Assembly: GCA_965228615.1 (NCBI GenBank)
Contig: CBDDHT010000004.1
Location: forward strand, 248,001-312,000
Length of the DNA: 64,000 nt
Origin: CBDDHT01 sp965228615
GTDB lineage: Bacteria > Pseudomonadota > Alphaproteobacteria > Rhizobiales > Methyloligellaceae
Reading direction: 5' to 3'
Below the pieces are notes generated by a model. It was given only the letters and a program-made list of their open reading frames with translations. It ran no database searches and was not told the origin of the DNA. Made by a program: the position numbers and the translations under genes. This document shows, one piece after another, positions 18,625-27,969 of the stretch (position 1 is the stretch's first letter; each line of letters starts with the position of its first letter).

Positions 18625-20217
18625 TTATGGGAAACTGCGCTTTGTCGGAATCTCTGACTCCGGCCTCAATCGCACATCGAAATTGCTGTTGTAGTTCGAA
18701 GCGCTCGGGTTCTCCGCACAGGCCCTGAAATACTGCCTGCGTCCAGGAACAACGATGTCGTAGTCCCAAGACGGTTGGATGCCGACTGAATGCGCTAGTT
18801 CAACGAGGCGGCGCCGGCACTGGCTATCTAATATTTCATTCTTGAGCGCTTTTAGATCCCATTTGTCTTTTGCGTTTGTCGCCATCCTATCCTCAACATC
18901 GGCGACTTCCGCTCTACCTGCAAGATTGCTCATCTCTAAAGGGTCCGCCGCAAGATCAAACAGCAAAGGAGGATCGGTCTCGCAGTGAACGTACTTGTAA
19001 CTGTCCTCGATGACAGAAACAGCTGGGGCCGTGAGGGCATCCGCAGCCATTTCGGCCAGCACGATGTTGGGTCCGTCCAATCTATTGCCTTCGAGGGCAT
19101 CGCGCAGACTGCGCCCATCATAGGGTGCCTCCAAAACACCGAGGCCGCCAGCGGGTTTCGCCAATTCGACAAGTGTTGGCAGCAGGTCAACAAGTGAAAC
19201 ATTGTCAGGACATCGTCTTGGACCATCGCTCCAAGGTGCAGAGACGATGAAGGGCACTTTCAATGCAACGTCATAGAAGGATCGTTTGAACCAAAGGCCC
19301 CGCTCGCCGAGAGCTTCACCATGATCCGATAGGAAAACAACGATGGTATTTTCAGTAAGTCCTGCTTTTTCGACTGCGTCGAGCAGCTTGGCGACCTGAT
19401 CGTCGATATAACTGATTGCGGCATAATAACCGTGCCGGGCGATACGGACGTCTTCTTCGGACATGTCAGCTTCAACGACGCCGATATGATCGTGTAGACG
19501 CTGTGAATGGGCGTCCAGTTCCTCGCGCGGTAGGCGCGGGATTAGGGGCATGTCGATGTCTTCATGCCGATAGCGGTGCCAATAGTCTTGTGGGACTGCG
19601 AAGGGATCATGCGGGTGGGTGAATGATGTGACGAGACAAAAAGGTCTCTCATCATCCGACCGTGCATAATCGTGGATCTTGCGGACGGCCTTGAAACAGA
19701 CCTCGTCGTCATAGTCGATTTGGACCGTCCGCTCATAAACGCCCGAACGCAGCACACCATTGACCTCGCCGGCAGCCGCAAGGAGACGGCCGGGCTCACT
19801 TCGACCCGCCTCAACCGACCAGTTGGCAGCCCAGTTGAAGTCGGACGGGTAGATATCCGTCGTCAACCGCTCATCGAACCCATGCAACTGATCGGGCCCG
19901 ATAAAGTGCATCTTTCCGGCGAGACAAGTCTGATAGCCCAGAATGCGCATATAGTGGGCAAAGGTCGGGATCGTAGCGGCGAATTCGGTTCCGTTGTCGT
20001 AGACACCTGCATTGAACGCAAGCAGTCCCGACATCATCGATGCGCGCGATGGTCCACAAAGGGGATAGTTGCAGATCGCATTTTCGAAGACGACGCCATG
20101 CTCAACCAATCGATCGATGGCCGGTGTCTTCGAGACGGTGTTTCCATACGCGGCCAGGGCACGGGCTGCCAATTGATCGGCTTGGACAATCAGAATGTTG
20201 GGTTGTTTGTCCGTCAT
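18625..20217 (-). CDS. betC: Choline-sulfatase BetC
   Basis: BetC hydrolyses choline-O-sulfate to choline and sulfate in the cytoplasm. The 530-residue protein starts QPNILIVQADQLAARALAAY and carries the sulfatase signature C-x-P-S-R at Cys54-Gly-Pro-Ser-Arg58, where Cys is converted to formylglycine. The motif GKMHFIGPDQLHGF follows, and then the choline-sulfatase C-terminal region with SQCRRRLVELA and a WDYD segment. There is no signal peptide, as expected. The start lies three bases after the stop of the SHMT-like gene, so the two are co-transcribed. A formylglycine-generating enzyme active on BetC must be encoded elsewhere. Confidence 0.93.
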   Translation of the reverse strand: MTDKQPNILIVQADQLAARALAAYGNTVSKTPAIDRLVEHGVVFENAICNYPLCGPSRASMMSGLLAFNAGVYDNGTEFAATIPTFAHYMRILGYQTCLAGKMHFIGPDQLHGFDERLTTDIYPSDFNWAANWSVEAGRSEPGRLLAAAGEVNGVLRSGVYERTVQIDYDDEVCFKAVRKIHDYARSDDERPFCLVTSFTHPHDPFAVPQDYWHRYRHEDIDMPLIPRLPREELDAHSQRLHDHIGVVEADMSEEDVRIARHGYYAAISYIDDQVAKLLDAVEKAGLTENTIVVFLSDHGEALGERGLWFKRSFYDVALKVPFIVSAPWSDGPRRCPDNVSLVDLLPTLVELAKPAGGLGVLEAPYDGRSLRDALEGNRLDGPNIVLAEMAADALTAPAVSVIEDSYKYVHCETDPPLLFDLAADPLEMSNLAGRAEVADVEDRMATNAKDKWDLKALKNEILDSQCRRRLVELAHSVGIQPSWDYDIVVPGRRQYFRACAENPSASNYNSNFDVRLRPESEIPTKRSFP

Positions 20218-20220
20218 GAT

Positions 20221-21477
20221 TCACTCCGCGGCGTAGATCGGGAACTGTTCGCAGAGATCTCTGACCGTCTGTCTGGCCTGAACCTCCGTATCCGTGTCCT
20301 GGCGCGTTAGTAGATCAGCAATTGTCCTGCCAAGGCGCTGAAACGCGTCTTCCTTGAAGCCGCGGGTTGTTGCAGCAGCGACCCCGAGACGCAGACCGAC
20401 CCATTTGGCAGGATTGGCCACATCGAACGGAACGGGATTCTTGTTGGATGTGATGTTTGCGCGGTCCAACCGGGCCTCGGCCTCGCTCCCTGTCATGCCT
20501 TGGGGTGACAGATCCAAGAGGACAATGTGCGTGTCGGTTCCACCGGAAATGATCCGGATACCATTCTGAATCAGAGTTTCGGCCAACACGGTCGCATTGG
20601 CTCTTACCTGATGCGCATAGGCTTTGAATTCCGGTTTCAAGGCCTCTCCGAAACAGACGGCTTTGGCCGCGATGACCTGGGTATGGATACTGCCTTGGAC
20701 CCCCGGAAAGACGCCGGACTGCAGTTTCTTTTTCCAATGTTCGTCTTTCGAGAGGATCACGCCACCGCGCGGGCCGCGCATTGTCTTGGTCGTCGTACAT
20801 GTAACGATATCGGCATGGGGAATGGGGGAGGGATGCGCGCCGCCGGCCACCAGCCCTGCAAAATGAGCCATGTCGACCAGATAGAGCGCGCCCACCTTCT
20901 TGGCTATTGCAGCCATGCGCTCGAAATCGATGACCCGGGGGTAGGCGGACCCGCCTGCGATAAGCAGTTTCGGCCTGAGTTCAGTGGCGCGCGCGTCAAC
21001 TTCTTCATAGTCGATCAGGCCGGTTTCCCGGTCGACGCCATAGTGATGGGCGTCGAACCAGCGCCCGGAAAGGTTTGCACCAAGACCGTGGCTGAGATGT
21101 CCCCCCGCGGCAAGATCCAGGCTCAGCACGCGGTCTCCGGGTTTCAACAAGGCAAAAAAGACAGCAAGATTTGCCTGACTGCCGGAGTGCGGCTGCACAT
21201 TTGCATAGGTGCAATCGAACAGCTCGCACGCCCGATCGATGGCCGCCTGTTCCGTTACGTCCGCAAACTGTCCACCGCCGTGAAACCGGGCGCCAGGATA
21301 GCCTTCCAACGTCTTGTTGGTCATCTCGTGGCCAAGCGCATCCAGGACGGCCCGGCTCACGATGTTCTCCGATGCAATGAGTTCTATCTGCGAGCGCTGA
21401 CGAGAGGACTCGTCCGCCATTGCCTCTGCTATCAGCGGATCGGCATCTGCCAGTCCGGTTTGGAAATGAGTGCTCAT
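20221..21477 (-). CDS. Divergent serine hydroxymethyltransferase-like PLP enzyme
   Basis: A 418-residue protein of the SHMT family (fold type I). The PLP lysine is Lys231 in CTTTKTMRGPRGG. Residues that E. coli GlyA uses for catalysis differ. Tyr55 in NKYAEGYPG is Thr here (NKTLEGYPG). Tyr64-Tyr65 in RYYGG are Phe-His (RFHGG). His228 next to the lysine is Thr230. The PLP and carboxylate sites otherwise look intact, for example LRLG near the C terminus. The start at MSTHFQ follows GGAG. It is the first gene of an operon with betC and faces the LysR gene. It may be a paralogue with an altered substrate, such as 2-methylserine, rather than housekeeping GlyA. Confidence 0.85.
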   Translation of the reverse strand: MSTHFQTGLADADPLIAEAMADESSRQRSQIELIASENIVSRAVLDALGHEMTNKTLEGYPGARFHGGGQFADVTEQAAIDRACELFDCTYANVQPHSGSQANLAVFFALLKPGDRVLSLDLAAGGHLSHGLGANLSGRWFDAHHYGVDRETGLIDYEEVDARATELRPKLLIAGGSAYPRVIDFERMAAIAKKVGALYLVDMAHFAGLVAGGAHPSPIPHADIVTCTTTKTMRGPRGGVILSKDEHWKKKLQSGVFPGVQGSIHTQVIAAKAVCFGEALKPEFKAYAHQVRANATVLAETLIQNGIRIISGGTDTHIVLLDLSPQGMTGSEAEARLDRANITSNKNPVPFDVANPAKWVGLRLGVAAATTRGFKEDAFQRLGRTIADLLTRQDTDTEVQARQTVRDLCEQFPIYAAE

Positions 21478-21553
21478 TCCGGAATCTCCTGTTCCCCCAG
21501 GCCCAACAAGCCCATTACGAATGAAAGCAAAGTGCACCTACCTTCCGCAAACC

Positions 21554-21584
21554 AGTTTTGCTATTTATTAGCCGTAGAAAAACT
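21554..21584. promoter_or_regulatory. Candidate LysR operator in divergent promoter region
   Basis: The 119-base gap between the SHMT-like and LysR genes holds nested inverted repeats: AGTTTT (21554-21559) against AAAACT (21579-21584), and inside them GCTA-N5-TAGC (21560-21572). LysR proteins usually bind such dyads between divergent promoters. Placement is right, but no experimental motif for this regulator is known to me. Confidence 0.35.
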
Positions 21585-21596
21585 AAGGCTGAAAAT

Positions 21597-22478
21597 ATGG
21601 CTACCGCACCGCATCGCCCCAAGGGCCCGCCGCTCAACGCCCTACGAGCATTCGAGACAGCCGCACGGCTCGGAGGATTTGCAGCGGCGGCGGATGAGCT
21701 GTGCGTGACGCCGGGCGCCGTCTCGCAACATGTGAAGGCTCTGGAACTGTGGGCCGGTGCTCATCTCTTCGAGCGGCGCTCTCAAGGTGTAAAACTGACT
21801 CCGCTCGGAGAACTGGTTGCTGCTGAATTCGGTGAGGCATTCGATCGCATCGGCGATGCGATACAGTCGCTCAGAACCCGAGCGGCGCCAGAGAAAATCC
21901 ATATCGCGACCTTGCCAAGCATCGCGCAACTCTGGCTATCGCCGCGACTCCCGGAAATCCGTCTTGCGGCGCCCGATGCTTTGATTTCGGTTACCACAAT
22001 GGAGCGACCGCCAAACTTTCGCCGCGAGCCTTTCGACATCGGCATCTTCTTCGAAGAGAACCCGCCGCCCGGATCTGTCAAAGTCTGCAACGAAACGATC
22101 TTTCCGGTCTGTGCGCCGTCGGTTGCTGCACGGCTTACCGATCCGAGTGACTTGAGCTCAGTTACGTTCTTGCACGATGCAGCCTGGTCAAGCGATTGGG
22201 AGATGTGGCTCGCATCTGCACACCCAGGCGCCAATTTTGACACCAGTGGCCCGGTCTTTTCGCTTTATAGCCTGGCACTTGAGGAGGCGAAGAACGGTGC
22301 CGGCGTACTGATCGGACATGAACCACTGGTAGGAGCGCTTTTGGCGTCCGGTGATCTGGTCGCACCCTTCAGCAAAAAGGTCTCTCTCAACCGGAGTTTG
22401 TCGATCGCATTGGCTGATCCAAGCACTGCTGTTGAGACCACGCACGATATCGTCAGAGCCATTTTGGGCAATAGGTAA
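21597..22478 (+). CDS. LysR-family transcriptional regulator (GcvA-like)
   Basis: A 293-residue LysR regulator. The N-terminal winged helix reads GPPLNALRAFETAARLGGFA, then AADELCVTPGAVSQHVKALE, which is the GcvA-like subgroup. The effector domain spans about 90-290. The ATG at 21597 is preferred over an upstream TTG because AAGG lies eight bases before it and because family members start just before PPLNALR. It is divergent from the SHMT-betC operon and probably regulates it, perhaps sensing choline, betaine or glycine. Confidence 0.88.
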   Translation: MATAPHRPKGPPLNALRAFETAARLGGFAAAADELCVTPGAVSQHVKALELWAGAHLFERRSQGVKLTPLGELVAAEFGEAFDRIGDAIQSLRTRAAPEKIHIATLPSIAQLWLSPRLPEIRLAAPDALISVTTMERPPNFRREPFDIGIFFEENPPPGSVKVCNETIFPVCAPSVAARLTDPSDLSSVTFLHDAAWSSDWEMWLASAHPGANFDTSGPVFSLYSLALEEAKNGAGVLIGHEPLVGALLASGDLVAPFSKKVSLNRSLSIALADPSTAVETTHDIVRAILGNR

Positions 22479-22574
22479 TCCGTGTAAAGATGTTCCGTTT
22501 ATCGATCCAGTTGCACCACGGCCTCGACCCATGCGAATTTCCCAGGAATCACAATAAACGAAAAGGTCCGCTGC

Positions 22575-23849
22575 ATGCTTGAAGATCGCTTTGGCAACAC
22601 TCTGTCCACCAACTCGCCCGAGGCACGAGATGCCTATGTTGAAGGTGTCGATCATCTGCTTGCAGCCAGCCACGAGACCGAAGATGCATTGCAGCGCGCG
22701 ATTGATGCGGACCCATCCTTTGCGCTGGCACATGCCGCCTTGGCGCGCACGATGCAGATCGAAGGGCGAGGGACAGAGGCTGTTGCCACTATTGCTACGG
22801 CCAACGGGCTGACAGGTGGCATTTCCGCGCGCGAGCAAAGTCACGTCGCAGTCAGCGATCTGCTTGTTTCAGGCAATGGTGCGGCTGCATACGAGGCCAT
22901 CCTTCAACATCTGGAGGACCATCCACGCGATGTGTTGATGGTACAGCCCTGCACGAGTGTATTCGGCCTGATCGGCCTCAGCGGAAAGGTCGGGCGCGAA
23001 GCTCAGATGCTGGCCTTCATGCACCGGTTGGCACCCCACTATGAGGACGATTGGTGGTTCGCCGCATTCCATGCATTCGCGCAGGCCGAAACCGGACAGA
23101 TTTCGGACGCGACGAAAACGATTGAACGCGCACTTTCCGGCAATCCGCGAAACGCCAATGCCGCTCATATTCGCTCACATATCTATTATGAAAATGGCGA
23201 GGCCGACGCCGGATACGCCTTTCTCGACGAGTGGCGCAAAGACTATAACCGGCGTGCGCCGATGCACTGCCACCTGAGCTGGCATGTTGCGTTGTGGGCG
23301 CTGGAGCGCGGTGACGACGATCGTGCCTGGGAGATTGTTGAAAACAACGTCCGGCCAAGCCGCACGGTCAGCCCGCCACTCAATGTGATGACCGATACCG
23401 CGTCGTTCCTGCTTCGTGCCGAAATGGCAGGCAGCCAGCGTCGGCCGGACATATGGCAGGAAGTGAGTACCTACGCTGCCAAAGCCTTTCCGAGTACAGG
23501 CATGCCGTTCATTGATGTGCACGCCGCCCTTTCTCATGCGATGGCCGGTGACATGGAGGGCCTGAACCGCATCATCGCCGAGGCGAAGGGGCCGGCATCG
23601 GATCTGGTGCCGCAGATTTCCAACGCGTTTTGTGCATTCACTAAAGAGAACTGGACGGAGGTCATTCAGTTGCTGACGCCAATCATGTCTCAGCATGAGC
23701 GGATCGGCGGCAGCCGCGCGCAGCGCGATTTGATCGAGTTCACTCTGATCAATGCCATGTTGAAAGTCGATCGCATGGAAGAAGCGGAGAGATTGCTGGC
23801 GATGCGCCGTCCGACGAAGTTAGCGGCTCAATCGGCTGTGGGGCTATAG
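22575..23849 (+). CDS. Tetratricopeptide repeat protein, TTC38-like
   Basis: A 424-residue cytosolic TPR protein. It starts EDRFGNTLSTNSPEARDAYVEG and has helical repeats throughout. The segments PHYEDDWWFAAFHAFAQAETG and MHCHLSWHVALWALERGD are characteristic of the TPR-38 group, whose bacterial members have no established function. It lies 96 bases after the LysR gene and converges on the CHAT gene, with a 23-base gap between the stops. It might be a partner of the CHAT protein, but the convergent orientation gives no operon support. Confidence 0.75.
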   Translation: MLEDRFGNTLSTNSPEARDAYVEGVDHLLAASHETEDALQRAIDADPSFALAHAALARTMQIEGRGTEAVATIATANGLTGGISAREQSHVAVSDLLVSGNGAAAYEAILQHLEDHPRDVLMVQPCTSVFGLIGLSGKVGREAQMLAFMHRLAPHYEDDWWFAAFHAFAQAETGQISDATKTIERALSGNPRNANAAHIRSHIYYENGEADAGYAFLDEWRKDYNRRAPMHCHLSWHVALWALERGDDDRAWEIVENNVRPSRTVSPPLNVMTDTASFLLRAEMAGSQRRPDIWQEVSTYAAKAFPSTGMPFIDVHAALSHAMAGDMEGLNRIIAEAKGPASDLVPQISNAFCAFTKENWTEVIQLLTPIMSQHERIGGSRAQRDLIEFTLINAMLKVDRMEEAERLLAMRRPTKLAAQSAVGL

Positions 23850-23872
23850 GCAGTTTGCGCCGGAACAGCAGA

Positions 23873-26800
23873 TTAGGGGACAAGCGTTCTGGCAACGCGG
23901 AAGCCGAAGATAAAGTTGCGCTTGTCCGAAGAATTCCAATTGCGCTCGGTAACTTTCAAAGATGCGGCGTGCGACATCCAAGAACCACCTCTCACGACGC
24001 GTCGAGCGCAATCTCCGCTCGTACGCGCTGAGCCATCGGTGGGAGCATCCTGATAGTTCTTCTGAAGACAATCTTCGACCCACTCCGATGCATTCCCATG
24101 CATGTTATGCAGTCCGAAAGCATTTTTTCGAAATGAACCGACCGAAAGCGTGATCTTACGGAAACGGCCCTTCTTTGAGCCGTTGTAGGTACGCGTGCCA
24201 TTGAAATTGGCCTGTGCACTGGTGATCCTTTCACCGGTATGAAAGGGTGTTGTCGTTCCCGCACGCGCGGCATATTCCCACTCGGACTCAGACATCAGAC
24301 GGTAGTGATGGCCGGTCTTTCGAGAGAGCCAACTCGTATAGGCTTTCGCGTCCTTCCAGCTAACGCAAACAACCGGATGATTTCCTTTTTGCCGAAATCC
24401 AGGATTTCGCCAGGACCGGTTTTTTCTTTCCACCCAGACATCGCTGTCAAAGATCCAGCAACTGCCGTTGGCGTCATGGCCGGTCTCTTTTACGAAGACG
24501 CCGAACTGCCTCTTGGTGACTTCAAATTTCCCCACGGCAAAATCGGAACCAATCCGAACAGGATGCTGAGGGCTTGCACCATAGCTCCAATGTTTAGCTT
24601 TCTTTGGCGTACCCATCACGAATTCGCCTGCGGGTATAACGACCATTTTCGGACAATCCCCGCAGTCCTGAATTTCCTGACCGGGTTTGAAGCGACGCGC
24701 AACCTTGCTCGTCTTTTTCTTTTTGGGAAATTTCCCGACCGCCACTTTCTTATTCTTGCCTTTCTTCCGTTTTGCAGATGGTGACGCTGCGGTTGGAAGC
24801 GTTTGCTCCCTTTTTGCGGTCTTTGATCGTTTGGGAGAGCTCTGTGTTTTGAGGGATCCTGTCTTCGTCACATTGGGCGCTGAATTGTCGCCAATCACAC
24901 TGAAGCCGGCCCAAAAGAACGGATGCGAAAACTCCCGTCTGCCCATCATGTGCAGCATTGCATTGCGCAACGCCCCGGACCTGGTGGCACGCCCTGTTGC
25001 GAAACTCGGGATCGTTCGAGACATCAGAGTGACGGACGCCAGATCACTCACCGGCCAGTGCGACACTAGCAATGACTGAGATCCGGCATAGAAGAATGCT
25101 CGGGCCAATCCAGATAGACCCCGTGCACTGCCGTCTTCGCCAGCGGCGGTGTTGCACGCTGAAAGGACCGTCCAATCGGCATCGAGCTTCAGTCCCATGA
25201 CTTCCGAAGCCGTCAGCAAACCGTCCTCGGTATCGTTTCCGGGCACCAGTGTGATGGATGGCTCGGCAATCCTGCCGCCTGTTACCAATTCGGTTTGTTC
25301 CGCCAGCAATCCGTGGGTGGCAAAACTGACAATCCGAAAGCGATCCAATTTTGCCTTCTTGATCGATGCCTCGGAGGCAACCGATCCCACCAGCACATTC
25401 TCTTTCCTCGTATTGAGTTTTGCTGCGATTGTTCGGATTTCGTTTTCCGTCCCGGGGAGGTCAGCAATCTGAACCGATGTCTTCGTCCGTTTCATAATTT
25501 CGGAAAACCGGACGGGTGCAACGCCCAGAAACGGCTGTTTGCGAGCTGTCGACTTTCGTGTCGTGCCACGTAGTGCACGCAGACTTCCTGTATTGGGAAG
25601 GACGACAATCTCATAGTCTTCAATGAGATAATGCGGCGTTCCGTCGACATCCGAATGTCCAGCCATCACGGCGAACGGGATTGTCTCAAGAGAATCGTCA
25701 GGAACAATGACGAGACGCTGAGCGCCTTTCAGTCTGTTTTCGAATGGCCGGACAACGAGATCGTAAACCTCTTTGGACAAACATCTGTCGAAAACGCGGT
25801 CTTCAAGACCGGGCTCGCTCGTTTGCAATGCGCAATCAGATGACACCGCGCGCCTCGATGCTTCGACGCCCATGTCCAGCGATCGCCTAAGCTCTTCGAT
25901 CAAACCGCCGAGTCGCCCATCTTTATCAAGGAGCTTGAATTCCAGATGTCGCCGCGACACCAACCAGCCATAGGCACGCTTTCCAACGACTGCGAAAGTC
26001 AGCAAAACCTCACCGTTTTTCAGCAGCGCGCGTGCTTCTTTGAGCGTTAGCGATCGTTGCACCGCGTGTGCAGCGAAGCTAGGGAAGAGCGTCTCGATAG
26101 TCCTTTGCGACTTCTTGAATGCCGCTGTTGCCGATGCGACACGTCGGGCTGATGCCGACTTGCGCCCGTTCAAGAGATTGATGCGTTCGGCGTTTAAGCG
26201 ATCACGCGCATCCTGATATTGCCGAACTGCCTTAGACGTACGTTTTCCATCGGCTGCGAAGCGCACCGAAACATCGGTTAGGGCTTTGTCGAGGGAGCTG
26301 AATGTCCACCAACCCTGGGCCTCGAATGACCGCACATCAGCATTTTTGACCCGCCCACGAAACTTATCTGCGTGTACGAGGAAGCCAGCGATATCGAGCG
26401 GTAGGACATCCGCCTTGCTTCGCAGACTGCTGCCTTGCTGAGCGAAATGGTCCGGCAATGCAGCCAATCCGCTGGTGAAAAGCTCAAAAGCCACCTTATG
26501 CTTTGCCTGAGCACGCAGCACTTTTGCGAGGTGGTCTAGGTTTTCCAATGTCTCCGCATGGCTGTCGCCGAGGGATTTCCGAAAACCGTCATAGGCTCTG
26601 CGAAGAAGCGCCTCTGCTTTCCGGTGACTGCCGCGGCCGAATAGGGTTCTGCCGATTTCGCTGACAGTCGACAGAGTCGTCGGATGTTGCCGGCCGTAGA
26701 GTTTTTCGCGTCCGCTCAGAGCCTTTCGCAGCAACGGCTCGGCTTCCCGATATGATCCGCGCTGGCGCAGGATGCGCCCGAGGCTGGCGGTCATACCGTA

Positions 26801-27628
26801 GACGATAGCGTGCGCCGATCCATATTTCTTCGTTGCGCCATTCAGATTCTCCCGGGCGAGCGCCTCCGCTTCTCGGTAGTTGCGCTGATTTGCGAGCAGG
26901 AGCGCAAGATTGTTCCGCACAGAAAGAAACTCGACGCTCAACTTGCGGGAATTCGATTTCGTTCCGGTTATGGCTTTCTCGTAGTATTTTTGGGCTTCCG
27001 TGGGCCGACCTTGTCTTTGCAGAATATTGCCAAGTCCATTGAGCAGTCTGAGAGAGATTTCACCACTGGGGTCACGCACGGTTTTCGACAGTTCTATGGC
27101 CTGGAGGAAATGGCCAACAGCATCATCATATCGTCCCTGCAGGGAGAGCACGGATGCGAGATTGCCATGAATGTTGGCGACAGATTTGCGCGAGAGCGGC
27201 TTCATTGATTTTGCGACGCTGAGTGCCTCGCCATAGTCCCTGGTCGCTACGCGATAATTGCCGACAATGGAATTCGCCTCCGCGCGGGCACCCAGCATCT
27301 CGACGACCAGCCGGTCGACAAGCGCATTGTACTTTTCCTTTGAAGGGCCCCTGTAGCTGCTCGAAAAAAACAGCTTGAGTCCGAACAAAAGCGTCTCGGC
27401 GTCATCGTATCGGCCTGCAGCAATGTGCTTTCGGATTTCTGTGATCGTCTTTTTGAGGGTGTTCCGCCCTGCTGATTGCACTTTGATCAACAAGCCTGGC
27501 TCGATTGCAGCAGGCGTTTGCATATCTGGCAATTGACTGAGAGAAGAAGCGTTTGATCTGTCGATTGACAGGAACGCTGTGGCGATCACACAGGAGACTG
27601 CAGCAATATTATTGGCGATTGTGTTCAT
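23873..27628 (-). CDS. Exported TPR-CHAT-SUMF1-like (FGE fold) fusion protein
   Basis: A 1251-residue protein with five parts: a signal peptide of about 30 residues; TPR units from about 40 to 410; a helical linker; a CHAT caspase-like protease domain at about 610-900; a Lys/Ser-rich linker; and a C-terminal formylglycine-enzyme fold domain from about 985. The CHAT dyad is intact: His in FATHGLLAEQ (near 775) and Cys in LSACNTAAGEDG (near 825). The SUMF1-like domain has MVVIPAGEFVMGTP, WEYAARAGT and GLHNMHGNASEWVED. It lacks the active-site cysteines of true FGEs, reading RGGSWMSHAAS. The start at MNTIANN follows GGTGG. CHAT proteases cleave partner proteins, but here the partner and trigger are unknown. 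Confidence 0.88.
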   Translation of the reverse strand: MNTIANNIAAVSCVIATAFLSIDRSNASSLSQLPDMQTPAAIEPGLLIKVQSAGRNTLKKTITEIRKHIAAGRYDDAETLLFGLKLFFSSSYRGPSKEKYNALVDRLVVEMLGARAEANSIVGNYRVATRDYGEALSVAKSMKPLSRKSVANIHGNLASVLSLQGRYDDAVGHFLQAIELSKTVRDPSGEISLRLLNGLGNILQRQGRPTEAQKYYEKAITGTKSNSRKLSVEFLSVRNNLALLLANQRNYREAEALARENLNGATKKYGSAHAIVYGMTASLGRILRQRGSYREAEPLLRKALSGREKLYGRQHPTTLSTVSEIGRTLFGRGSHRKAEALLRRAYDGFRKSLGDSHAETLENLDHLAKVLRAQAKHKVAFELFTSGLAALPDHFAQQGSSLRSKADVLPLDIAGFLVHADKFRGRVKNADVRSFEAQGWWTFSSLDKALTDVSVRFAADGKRTSKAVRQYQDARDRLNAERINLLNGRKSASARRVASATAAFKKSQRTIETLFPSFAAHAVQRSLTLKEARALLKNGEVLLTFAVVGKRAYGWLVSRRHLEFKLLDKDGRLGGLIEELRRSLDMGVEASRRAVSSDCALQTSEPGLEDRVFDRCLSKEVYDLVVRPFENRLKGAQRLVIVPDDSLETIPFAVMAGHSDVDGTPHYLIEDYEIVVLPNTGSLRALRGTTRKSTARKQPFLGVAPVRFSEIMKRTKTSVQIADLPGTENEIRTIAAKLNTRKENVLVGSVASEASIKKAKLDRFRIVSFATHGLLAEQTELVTGGRIAEPSITLVPGNDTEDGLLTASEVMGLKLDADWTVLSACNTAAGEDGSARGLSGLARAFFYAGSQSLLVSHWPVSDLASVTLMSRTIPSFATGRATRSGALRNAMLHMMGRREFSHPFFWAGFSVIGDNSAPNVTKTGSLKTQSSPKRSKTAKREQTLPTAASPSAKRKKGKNKKVAVGKFPKKKKTSKVARRFKPGQEIQDCGDCPKMVVIPAGEFVMGTPKKAKHWSYGASPQHPVRIGSDFAVGKFEVTKRQFGVFVKETGHDANGSCWIFDSDVWVERKNRSWRNPGFRQKGNHPVVCVSWKDAKAYTSWLSRKTGHHYRLMSESEWEYAARAGTTTPFHTGERITSAQANFNGTRTYNGSKKGRFRKITLSVGSFRKNAFGLHNMHGNASEWVEDCLQKNYQDAPTDGSARTSGDCARRVVRGGSWMSHAASLKVTERNWNSSDKRNFIFGFRVARTLVP

Positions 27629-27969
27629 GTCGGCACCACCCAATGCCAGAACCTAGCATTCGCCTGTGGACTTGATCCACCGAAACGGAGTTTCAGCAAA
27701 TAGGGTGGTTTCCGGTATTATGAATCAGGAAGAGAATGCAATCGGGCGGACAACCAGCTATCACGCCGTGATTGGTAACTTGGAGAACATGTCCGACCGC
27801 GCCGCTCGCCGCCCCGGCCTGATTGCCGGGGCCCGACCATTGAGGGAGGGGGGGGAGGGAACCTCTTTGGTCAGATTCCAATCTGCCTTGGAACGGCGAT
27901 GGGCAGTACTCTTACTCGGGCCAAGCTCTGTGGGACATTGCCCGCGATTGGCCTGTCAGTTGTCTCGGC
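27629..27969. other. Intergenic region with GC-rich hairpin
   Basis: No gene is evident in these 341 bases between the CHAT gene and the DUF1127 gene, both on the minus strand. At 27811-27832 there is a perfect 8-base-pair hairpin, GCCCCGGC / GCCGGGGC with a six-base loop, followed by a G-run (27846-27853). It has no T-tract on either side, so its termination role is uncertain. The CHAT promoter must lie nearby. Confidence 0.45.

Noticed and set aside
21478..21596. Glycine riboswitch upstream of the SHMT-like gene.
   Set aside because: The gap is only about 120 bases and shows no glycine aptamer core; the divergent LysR arrangement explains control better.
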